Source: Oceanospirillaceae bacterium UBA1126 (GTDB taxonomy: Bacteria; Pseudomonadota; Gammaproteobacteria; Pseudomonadales; Balneatricaceae). Taken from it: a DNA stretch of 12,868 bases. The DNA is taken from NCBI GenBank assembly GCA_002312935.1, contig DCAT01000048.1, positions 12,947 to 25,814 of the forward strand, written 5' to 3'. A program made the position numbers and the translations under genes. Within the stretch, counting starts at the first letter, position 1. Each line of letters begins with the position of its first letter. This document shows positions 1 through 6,064 of the stretch, piece by piece. The notes under the pieces are model-generated. The model was not told where the DNA came from and searched no databases. It saw only the letters and a list, made by a program, of their open reading frames with translations.

Positions 1-2
1 CA

Positions 3-653
3 GGCCCTGCTAAACCTTATCAGCAAAATGGTGGGCCCTTGCTGTATTTTGGTGGCTACTCGCCGCCTGCGTTAGATTTATGTGGCGAACATTGTGATGT
101 CTATCTAATGTGGCCAGAAAAACAAGATGCCCTGGCCAATCGTATGAAAGCCGTTAATGAGTGTGCGCGAAATTATGGCCGAGTTTTAGATTACGGGCTT
201 CGCGTGCATATGATCGTTCGAGATACCGAAGCCGAAGCAAAAGAATACGCAAGAGAGCTAGTTTCCAAGCTAGATGATGAGCAGGGCAAATTAATTCGTG
301 AAAGAGCGTTAGATTCAACTTCTTTAGGAGTTTCTCACCAAACAAAAAACCGTGAACTGGCTGATTTGGAAGGTTATATAGAGCCCCATTTATGGACAGG
401 GGTTGGTCGTGCGCGTTCGGGTTGCGGTGCCGCATTGGTTGGTTCGACAGATCAGATTTTAACTCAGATTGAAAAATATAAAAAAATGGGTATTCGGGCT
501 TTTATATTTTCAGGTTATCCACACCTTGCAGAGTGTGAAATATTTGGCAAAAAAGTTCTCCCACACCTTGAAACATGCTCACTACCTCAATTGCAAGGCC
601 GGGTTCCCGACTCTGCACCACACACGCCATTAGGCATAGGAGAAAGACGTTAA
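3..653 (+). CDS. SsuD-like FMNH2-dependent sulfonate monooxygenase (5' end off window)
   Basis: The reading frame is open from base 3, so this is the C-terminal 216 residues of a larger LLM-class (luciferase-like) flavin monooxygenase; SsuD itself is about 380 residues. The family uses FMNH2 and O2 to cleave the C-S bond of sulfonates, giving sulfite and an aldehyde in the cytoplasm. Visible SsuD-type blocks are LYFGG near the left edge, a Trp in VYLMWPE, RVH in the YGLRVHMIVRDT strand, the Arg loop GRARSGCGAALVG, and FSGYPHL. By alignment from memory these match SsuD Trp196, Arg226/His228, Arg297 and Tyr331, so the sulfonate and flavin pocket looks intact. The stop codon shares one base with the next start (taATG), so it is co-transcribed with an aldo/keto reductase. 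The family call is firm. Alkanesulfonate, sulfoquinovose or another sulfonate all remain possible as substrate. Confidence 0.9.
   Translation, partial: GPAKPYQQNGGPLLYFGGYSPPALDLCGEHCDVYLMWPEKQDALANRMKAVNECARNYGRVLDYGLRVHMIVRDTEAEAKEYARELVSKLDDEQGKLIRERALDSTSLGVSHQTKNRELADLEGYIEPHLWTGVGRARSGCGAALVGSTDQILTQIEKYKKMGIRAFIFSGYPHLAECEIFGKKVLPHLETCSLPQLQGRVPDSAPHTPLGIGERR
637..642 (+). promoter_or_regulatory. Ribosome binding site fixing the aldo/keto reductase start
   Basis: TAGGAG lies ten bases before the ATG at 653, inside the end of the preceding monooxygenase gene. It supports starting the reductase at 653 rather than at the in-frame upstream start at 575, which would add 26 residues with no family resemblance. 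Confidence 0.7.
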
Positions 654-1555
654 TGCAGCGCATAGCCCTCTCAAAAGATTTGGAATTAAGTCAAATAATA
701 TATGGTATGTGGCGCTTGGGGGATGATCAGGACACCTCAACTGCCGCCGTACAGGCAAAAATAGAAGCGTGTTTAGAACAAGGGATAACATCACTGGATC
801 AAGCAGACATTTATGGTGATTATGGCGCTGAAACCATACTTGGAAAATGTTTTTCTGCAGCAACGCACTTGCGAGATAAGGTAGAGATAATAACCAAATG
901 CGATATCGTTGCTCCCGTTGGCCGATACCAAAGTGCGCGGGTAAAACATTATGATACATCCGCAGCGCATATCAATTATTCAGTGGAATGCTCACTAACA
1001 CAAATGCATATAGAGCATATTGATTGTTTGTTAATTCATCGCCCTGACCCGTTGATGGATCATGAAGAAACAGGGCGTGCGCTAGATGAGCTGGTGACGT
1101 CAGGCAAAGTAGGATCTGTTGGTGTTTCCAACTTTAAACCCCACGATTGGACCTTACTTCAATCCGCTATGAATTCCAAACTTGTAACAAACCAAATAGA
1201 ACTTAGCGTTATAGAAACCAGCCCTTTTAATAATGGAGACCTTGCCTTCTTACAAGAAAATAAAATTAAACCTATGGCTTGGTCTCCCCTTGGTGGAGGA
1301 TCGTTGTTTAATTCTAACGACGAAAAAAGCAAAGCCATTTTTAACTGTTTATCTAACATTGCCAATGAACAAAGCACCACTGCCGATGCAGTGGCTATTG
1401 CATGGTTATTAAAACATCCATCTAATATTTTACCCGTTATGGGCACCAATAATCTTAGCCGTATAAAATCATTATCCAGCGCGCTTAACGTTAATATTGA
1501 TCGTCAAGCATGGTTTGAAATCTATACCGCAGCCCTTGGACACGAAGTGGCTTAA
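653..1555 (+). CDS. Aldo/keto reductase, YdhF-type
   Basis: An NAD(P)H-dependent cytoplasmic oxidoreductase of the AKR TIM-barrel family, 300 residues. It closely resembles E. coli YdhF as I recall that sequence, with shared blocks such as HADIYG/QADIYG, LLIHRPDPLMD, GKVxxxGVSNF, MAWSxLGGG and the C-terminal WFxIxxAALG. The catalytic tetrad is in place: Asp49 and Tyr54 (DQADIYG), Lys82 (TKCD) and His129 (LIHRP). The start at 653 overlaps the monooxygenase stop by one base and has a good Shine-Dalgarno. In context the likely job is to reduce the aldehyde left after oxidative desulfonation, as SmoB does with 6-dehydroglucose in the sulfo-SMO pathway. That role is inference, since YdhF's own physiological substrate is not established. 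Confidence 0.88.
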   Translation: MQRIALSKDLELSQIIYGMWRLGDDQDTSTAAVQAKIEACLEQGITSLDQADIYGDYGAETILGKCFSAATHLRDKVEIITKCDIVAPVGRYQSARVKHYDTSAAHINYSVECSLTQMHIEHIDCLLIHRPDPLMDHEETGRALDELVTSGKVGSVGVSNFKPHDWTLLQSAMNSKLVTNQIELSVIETSPFNNGDLAFLQENKIKPMAWSPLGGGSLFNSNDEKSKAIFNCLSNIANEQSTTADAVAIAWLLKHPSNILPVMGTNNLSRIKSLSSALNVNIDRQAWFEIYTAALGHEVA

Positions 1556-1631
1556 TGCAATGCAAACAACTAATCAATCCAACTTAAAACTTGCTCTTAT
1601 GCCAACACACATAGAAAGGTCTCAAGATACT

Positions 1632-2114
1632 ATGACGGTCCCTAGCCGTGATAATCATCATGCATTTAGGAACGCTTTAGGGCAGTTTGGAACCGGCGTT
1701 ACCGTTATTACGGCCCATGACAACCATTCACCCATTGGCATGACAGTCAATTCATTTGCATCCGTTTCATTAGATCCTGCTTTGGTTTTATGGTCTATAG
1801 CCAACAAATCTGAAAGAAAAGATGCATTCTATAATGCTGGTTTTTTTGCAGTGCATGTGTTGGCGGAAAATCAGGCCGATCTCGCACTAAATTTTGCCAA
1901 AAATCCAACCGCTTTTGAAGAGTGTGAATGGCATTTTGGCAGGCATCACCTACCCATTCTACCTGGGGCGGTAGCACGGTTTGAATGCAGTATACAAACG
2001 ACCTATGACGGGGGAGATCACACCATAATCATTGGTAAAGTAGAGCAGTTCACGCATAACGAAGGTAAGCCTTTGATGTTTGTAGGAGGCCATTTTGGTA
2101 AGTTTTTACCCTAA
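1632..2114 (+). CDS. Flavin reductase domain protein (HpaC-like FMN/FAD reductase)
   Basis: A small NAD(P)H:flavin oxidoreductase of 160 residues that supplies reduced flavin to a two-component monooxygenase. Family marks are FRNALGQFGTGVTVIT near the N terminus, the flavin-binding stretch GMTVNSFASVSLDPALVLW, and GDHTIIIGKV, the conserved GDH motif of this family. The start at 1632 (MTVPSRD) is chosen because the family usually begins 10-15 residues before FRNALG, and AAAGGT lies about 11 bases upstream. In-frame ATGs at 1599 and 1560 would give longer products; the 1560 start would fall only 4 bases after the reductase stop. It most likely serves the SsuD-like monooxygenase, equivalent to SsuE or SmoA in role though not in SsuE's fold. 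Confidence 0.88.
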   Translation: MTVPSRDNHHAFRNALGQFGTGVTVITAHDNHSPIGMTVNSFASVSLDPALVLWSIANKSERKDAFYNAGFFAVHVLAENQADLALNFAKNPTAFEECEWHFGRHHLPILPGAVARFECSIQTTYDGGDHTIIIGKVEQFTHNEGKPLMFVGGHFGKFLP

Positions 2115-2153
2115 CCTTGCTTACAATAAATATACCTCCCAACGCACAGCATT

Positions 2154-2759
2154 ATGAAAAATATTAGTGCAATGCTAGAGGTGTTTGACGCCATTAATAC
2201 TCGTGCACTTTTCTGGGGGCGCGCGGTAGGGCTTGTTGCGCTTGGATTAATGGTGTTGGTGATTTTGACACAAATATTTTTTAGGTATGTACTTAACAAC
2301 GCCCTTCCTTGGCCAGAAGAGGCCGCAAGGGCTTTGATGATTTGGATGATGGCATTAGTGGCCCCTTCCGCATATCGTTACACAGGCTTTGTTTCTATCG
2401 ATATGCTGCATGAGTATATCCCCACTCGCCTTAAAAACTACTTGATACTGTCGATCTTATTACTGTGCACTTTTGTCTCTATCATCATGCTGCAGCATGC
2501 ATGGGCTCACTTTTCTTCGCCTTTATTATTTGACTCGTCTGGTTTAAACAGATTGCTACAAGATACTGGTATAAACCAACTTTTGGGCACCCAAATACAA
2601 TTTAGAACCGCCTATATTTATTTAGCGATGAGTGTTTTTCTTATGCTTATTTTAATGGTTTCTCTAGAGTTGATTATGCGTCAATTTGCCAGAATTATAT
2701 GGGGAGACGAAAACTTCCCCTTACCCAAACTTCCTAATGTAATGGCGGCCAATTCGTGA
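2154..2759 (+). CDS. TRAP transporter small permease, DctQ-type
   Basis: The small membrane subunit of a tripartite ATP-independent periplasmic transporter, 201 residues. Four hydrophobic segments lie at about residues 22-42, 57-75, 93-115 and 152-176. The hallmark motif RYVLNNALPWPEEAARALMIW follows the first segment (residues 44-64), with the conserved Arg-Tyr, Trp and Glu-Glu. The loop between segments three and four (about 116-151) looks longer than in a typical 160-170 residue DctQ. No good Shine-Dalgarno precedes the ATG, and an alternative ATG lies at 2172. The stop overlaps the DctM start by four bases (GTGA), so the two are translationally coupled. Function as a TRAP subunit is clear; the substrate is inferred from the neighbours. 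Confidence 0.9.
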   Translation: MKNISAMLEVFDAINTRALFWGRAVGLVALGLMVLVILTQIFFRYVLNNALPWPEEAARALMIWMMALVAPSAYRYTGFVSIDMLHEYIPTRLKNYLILSILLLCTFVSIIMLQHAWAHFSSPLLFDSSGLNRLLQDTGINQLLGTQIQFRTAYIYLAMSVFLMLILMVSLELIMRQFARIIWGDENFPLPKLPNVMAANS

Positions 2760-4285
2760 TCTTAGCTTGGTTCTTACCCTTATTTCTTATATTTTTAATG
2801 ATTGGAGTTCCGGTATATTTCGCTATGCTGGCCGCGCCTGGTTTCATGCTATATCTCAACGGGCAAGAGCGAGACATTGCACTGATGTATCGCAATGTTT
2901 TTAACGGCATCGATAATGGTGTATTACTGGCTATTCCTTTTTTCATGCTCGCTGGGGAGTTAATGAACAAGGCTGGCATAACAGAACGTTTAGTTGCGTT
3001 TTCTCAGACCATCATTGGCTCCGTAAGAGGCGGCCTAGCACAAGTAAATATTCTATCTTCAATGCTATTTGCAGGTATGTCAGGCTCAGCAGTGGCTGAT
3101 ACTTCTGCGTTGGGCTCTATGTTAATTCCAGCGATGGAAAAACAAGGTTACACCCGAAAGTTTGCTGCAGCGATCACGGCCGCATCATCAGTTATTGGAC
3201 CTATAATTCCACCTTCAGGCATTATGATTATTTATGCTTATGTGATGGAAGTTTCAGTCGCAGCTTTGTTTGCTGGAGGCATTATTCCTGGAATTTTGGT
3301 AGGCATGGGGTTAATGATCGTAACCAGGTTGATGGCTAATAAATATGAATTTCCTCCGGCAAAACGCTTTGTCATTGAAGGAGTGAGCATTTCCACTGCT
3401 GAAAATTTTGCCGCCCGTGGAATTGCTCGATTGATGCTCGCAACCATTTTATATCCTGTCGTTATAAATTTAATAAATCTCGAAATAGATGATCATTTTA
3501 AGAGTGTTTTATTTCACTTTTCTTGTGCATTAATCGTGACAGAAATTCTATTTCAAATTCAAAGACGCTTAGTATCGAATGAATTTAGGATAGTGGCGAA
3601 ACGTGCAGTGTTGCCTTTATTAACGCCCGTTATCATTTTGGGTGGTATTTTAGGTGGTGTAGCAACCCCTACAGAGGCCTCTGCTCTTGCTGTCGCTTAT
3701 ACAGCATTGCTTGGTTTAATCATTTTACGCTCCATAACTATAAAAGATCTTGGGCCCATTTTGGTCAAGTCTGCCATAACGTCATCTGTGGTTTTATTAT
3801 TGGTTGGCGCAGCAATGGCATTTAAAACCGTTGTGAGCCTTTCTCATATAGCAGAAGATTTAGCTGAATATATATTGGCTTTAACGACTAATCCCCTTTT
3901 ATTACTACTGTTAATAAATCTTTTATTATTTGTGGTGGGTATGTTTTTGGATGCAGGGCCAGCAATTATAATATTAGGGCCGATTTTGGCGCCCATATTT
4001 ATTGATTTAGGCATCCATCCTGTTCATTTCGCTATGATCATGTCGGTTAACTTAACAGTTGGACTCGCGACACCTCCGATGGGCTTAGTCCTATTTGTGG
4101 CCTCGTCTGTCTCGGGCGTGAAAGTAGAAACAATATCAAAGGCAATATTGCCTTTTTTAGCAGTAGAAATTTTTGTTATCTTTCTCATCACCTATTTCCC
4201 TATCATTTCACTGGGTATTCCTTCGTGGTTAGGGTTTGTTAAAGATGTCGATTTAATGGGGCCAATAGCTGGTTTGTTCTTCTAA
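2756..4285 (+). CDS. TRAP transporter large permease, DctM-type, with internal insertion
   Basis: The large, Na+-coupled membrane subunit of a TRAP transporter. Conserved blocks include IPFFMLAGELM (60-70), MSGSAVADTSALGSMLIPAM (108-127), GPIIPPSGIMI (148-158), TPVIILGGILGGVATPTEA (290-308), FVVGMFLDAGPAII and GLATPPMG. The start is GTG, overlapping the dctQ stop. At 509 residues it is about 80 longer than the usual 425-430. The excess sits between the two halves of the protein at roughly residues 203-280 and contains two extra hydrophobic stretches (about 223-243 and 250-268). It probably forms the cytoplasmic-membrane import pair with the upstream DctQ-type subunit. Confidence 0.93.
   Translation: MILAWFLPLFLIFLMIGVPVYFAMLAAPGFMLYLNGQERDIALMYRNVFNGIDNGVLLAIPFFMLAGELMNKAGITERLVAFSQTIIGSVRGGLAQVNILSSMLFAGMSGSAVADTSALGSMLIPAMEKQGYTRKFAAAITAASSVIGPIIPPSGIMIIYAYVMEVSVAALFAGGIIPGILVGMGLMIVTRLMANKYEFPPAKRFVIEGVSISTAENFAARGIARLMLATILYPVVINLINLEIDDHFKSVLFHFSCALIVTEILFQIQRRLVSNEFRIVAKRAVLPLLTPVIILGGILGGVATPTEASALAVAYTALLGLIILRSITIKDLGPILVKSAITSSVVLLLVGAAMAFKTVVSLSHIAEDLAEYILALTTNPLLLLLLINLLLFVVGMFLDAGPAIIILGPILAPIFIDLGIHPVHFAMIMSVNLTVGLATPPMGLVLFVASSVSGVKVETISKAILPFLAVEIFVIFLITYFPIISLGIPSWLGFVKDVDLMGPIAGLFF
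3362..3595 (+). other. Membrane-like insertion between the two halves of DctM
   Basis: This stretch encodes DctM residues 203-280. In ordinary DctM proteins a short charged linker joins the N-terminal half to the TPVIILGGILGG block. Here the linker is expanded by about 75 residues and holds two hydrophobic segments separated by an acidic turn (EIDDH), then the basic QIQRR. The reading frame is continuous, so this is an insertion rather than a frameshift. Local base composition is very AT-rich by eye. Confidence 0.6.
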
Positions 4286-4450
4286 TCGACTTAAGGAGTT
4301 TACGCATTTTCCATTTACTTCAAGGACACCTTTTTTGTTCTGGTCAGCCTTAACAGGGCGCCTTTTGAAGGGGAAAAGTTAGAAACAGACGAACTTTAAA
4401 ATTCGTCAACAATAAAAAGGGGCAATAGCCCAATTTACTAAGGAGTTCAT
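4286..4450 (+). promoter_or_regulatory. dctM-dctP intergenic region with hairpins and a near-palindrome
   Basis: This 165-base gap in an otherwise tight operon holds three local structures. GACGAACTTTAAAATTCGTC (4388-4407) matches its reverse complement at 18 of 20 bases. CTTTT/AAAAG arms lie at 4362-4366 and 4374-4378. GGGC/GCCC arms lie at 4420-4423 and 4428-4431 with an AATA loop. The 9-mer TAAGGAGTT occurs at 4292-4300 and again at 4439-4447, where it is the dctP ribosome binding site. I see no convincing -35/-10 pair. The region could be an operator, or an RNA processing or stability element that raises binding-protein expression. Confidence 0.4.
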
Positions 4451-5518
4451 ATGAATAATTTTATTAAAACTTTGGGGGTTACCGCTTTCACGTTTGGTTT
4501 GATGGCAGGTGGCACAGCCACTGCGTATGCTGCAGACTATACCATCCGAGCAACGGCCAACTCTAACGAAAATGACGAAGATTATGATGGTCTTGTGGTT
4601 TTCAAAAACTTTGTGGAAGCCGCTTCAAACGGTGAAATTGCTGTTGAATTATTTATTGGCACACAACTTTGCTCAAAGGGCGCTGAGTGTCTGCAAGGCA
4701 TAGCCGATGGTTCAATTGATGTTTACATTTCAACATCAGGCGGCGCTGCCGGTGCATTTCCATACGTTCAGGTGCTAGATTTACCCTATCTTATGGCAAG
4801 CGATCGAGTTGCTGAAAATGTCTTATCTGGCGATTTTACACGTACTATGCGTAATATGGCCCTTAAAGATTCTGCTGACAAAATTCGTTTGATGACCATT
4901 GGCAACACTGGTGGATGGCGTAACTTTGCAAATACAAAGCGCAGAGTTCAAAACCCAGACGATATGGCAGGTCTTAAGATTCGTACTGTAGTTGCCGATC
5001 TGCCCCAAGAGTTAGTTAAAGCACTGGGTGCGTCACCTACTCCAATCCCTTGGCCTGAGTTATTTACATCATTCCAAACGGGTGTTGTTGAAGGTTCTAA
5101 AAATGGTATTACAGACATTATGGGGATGAAATTCCCTGATGCTGGCCTTAAATATGTAACCCTTGATGGCCATGCATATATGGGCGCTCTTTGGTGGATG
5201 AACAACGAAAAGTTCTTGTCTATGCCTATTGAGCTTCGTCAGGTTGTTGTGGATGGTTTTGCCGCTCTTCAACAGGCTACATTTGCTTCACCAAAACGCA
5301 AATCTATCAAAGCTTATGAAGATTTTGTTGCTGAAGGTGGCGATTTATATGTGCCAACCCCTGCTGAAAAAGTTGCCTTTAAAGAAGCAGCTACTCCAGT
5401 TTATGATTGGTTCCAAAACAATGTTAATGGCGGACCAGCAATCTTTAACGCGTTAACAAGCGCGGTTTCTCTAGCAGAAGCAGAAATTGCTGCAGGTAAT
5501 GCAAAAGACTTAAATTAA
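4451..5518 (+). CDS. TRAP transporter periplasmic solute-binding protein, DctP-type
   Basis: An exported binding protein of 355 residues that captures the substrate in the periplasm and delivers it to the DctQM pair. A Sec signal peptide spans about residues 1-27 (basic start, hydrophobic core, TATAYA cleavage region). The DctP core GLKIRTVVADLPQELVKALG is at 174-193 with Arg178, the residue that normally salt-bridges an anionic ligand, followed by SFQTGVVEGSKN at 207-218. Two cysteines, Cys74 and Cys80 in QLCSKGAEC, sit where many members have a plain loop and could form a disulfide. A strong ribosome binding site (AAGGAG, 4440-4445) is five bases before ATG. It is last in the order Q-M-P and is followed directly by a terminator. 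A sulfonate would suit the anion-binding site, but that is inference. Confidence 0.93.
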   Translation: MNNFIKTLGVTAFTFGLMAGGTATAYAADYTIRATANSNENDEDYDGLVVFKNFVEAASNGEIAVELFIGTQLCSKGAECLQGIADGSIDVYISTSGGAAGAFPYVQVLDLPYLMASDRVAENVLSGDFTRTMRNMALKDSADKIRLMTIGNTGGWRNFANTKRRVQNPDDMAGLKIRTVVADLPQELVKALGASPTPIPWPELFTSFQTGVVEGSKNGITDIMGMKFPDAGLKYVTLDGHAYMGALWWMNNEKFLSMPIELRQVVVDGFAALQQATFASPKRKSIKAYEDFVAEGGDLYVPTPAEKVAFKEAATPVYDWFQNNVNGGPAIFNALTSAVSLAEAEIAAGNAKDLN

Positions 5519-5528
5519 AAACGAAGTC

Positions 5529-5565
5529 AGGGCCGTTCAACACATCTGAACGGCCCTATTTTTTG
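5529..5565 (+). terminator. Rho-independent terminator of the sulfonate/TRAP operon
   Basis: A perfect 10-bp stem (5530-5539 with 5547-5556), extended by an A-T pair, has a 7-base loop and is followed at once by TATTTTTTG. It lies 12 bases after the dctP stop. Read on the - strand, the hairpin is followed after eight bases by TTTTT, so it may also stop transcription from the convergent Sel1-repeat gene. Confidence 0.92.
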
Positions 5566-5590
5566 TCTATTTATACGCGCCATTTTTAGT

Positions 5591-6064
5591 TTATCTAAAT
5601 GGATAAAGCCAAACCCTATAATCATCAATCAATATATGAGCTTTTTCAATTTGTGCTGGGGTCATTTTTTTCACAACCTCTTCTTGGCTTATGGCCGCAT
5701 CTGGATCGCCACCAATGGCAGAAAGAACATACCACATATACGCTCTGACAAGGTCGGGCTTTTCAACACCCCTGCCTACTTCATAATACCATCCAACACC
5801 ACTTTGAGCCCCTGGATGCCCCTTCATCGACGAACGCAAATACCATTCAAACGCTCTTTCATCATCTTGGGGAACGCCCAACCCCATAGCGTACATTACC
5901 CCGATCAACTCTTCAGCATCGGCATTACCAGAACGCGCAGCTGGCCAAAGTTCAGTCATAGCCTCTTTAAAGCTTCCCTTTTCCATAAGATCTCGTGCAT
6001 GTTCAATCTCTGCAAAACACGATATCGAAAACGCCATCAACCCAAGCAACAAAAATTTACGCAC
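5591..6064 (-). CDS. Exported Sel1-repeat protein
   Basis: A 157-residue secreted or periplasmic protein with a signal peptide (MRKFLLLGLMAF..., cleavage likely after CFA at about residue 18). The rest is a Sel1/TPR-like helical repeat solenoid. The clearest repeat runs through AEELIGVMYAMGLGVPQDDERAFEWYLRSS-type residues at about 50-80 and a second one at about 85-120 (AQSGVGWYYEVGRGV...RAYMWYVLSA). Sel1 repeats mediate protein-protein contacts; the partner is unknown. The start is GTG at 6064 with a purine-rich AAAGAGAAAG just upstream. Starting at the next Met would destroy the signal peptide. Its 5' end overlaps the divergent cytochrome gene by 66 bases. Confidence 0.82.
   Translation of the reverse strand: MRKFLLLGLMAFSISCFAEIEHARDLMEKGSFKEAMTELWPAARSGNADAEELIGVMYAMGLGVPQDDERAFEWYLRSSMKGHPGAQSGVGWYYEVGRGVEKPDLVRAYMWYVLSAIGGDPDAAISQEEVVKKMTPAQIEKAHILIDDYRVWLYPFR

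Noticed and set aside
154..435. Open frame on - strand across the monooxygenase
   Set aside because: It is a shadow of a well-supported gene with no features of its own.
575..652. 26-residue N-terminal extension of the aldo/keto reductase
   Set aside because: It overlaps the monooxygenase gene, has no family resemblance, and the ATG at 653 has a proper ribosome binding site and family-like N terminus.
1497..1631. Longer flavin reductase from TTG 1497 or ATG 1560/1599
   Set aside because: The extra residues do not resemble the family and the first part overlaps the reductase gene; 1632 gives the usual N-terminal length.
5636..5998. 121-residue N-terminal extension of the cytochrome
   Set aside because: It is antisense to the Sel1-repeat gene, has odd composition, and would bury the signal peptide inside the protein.
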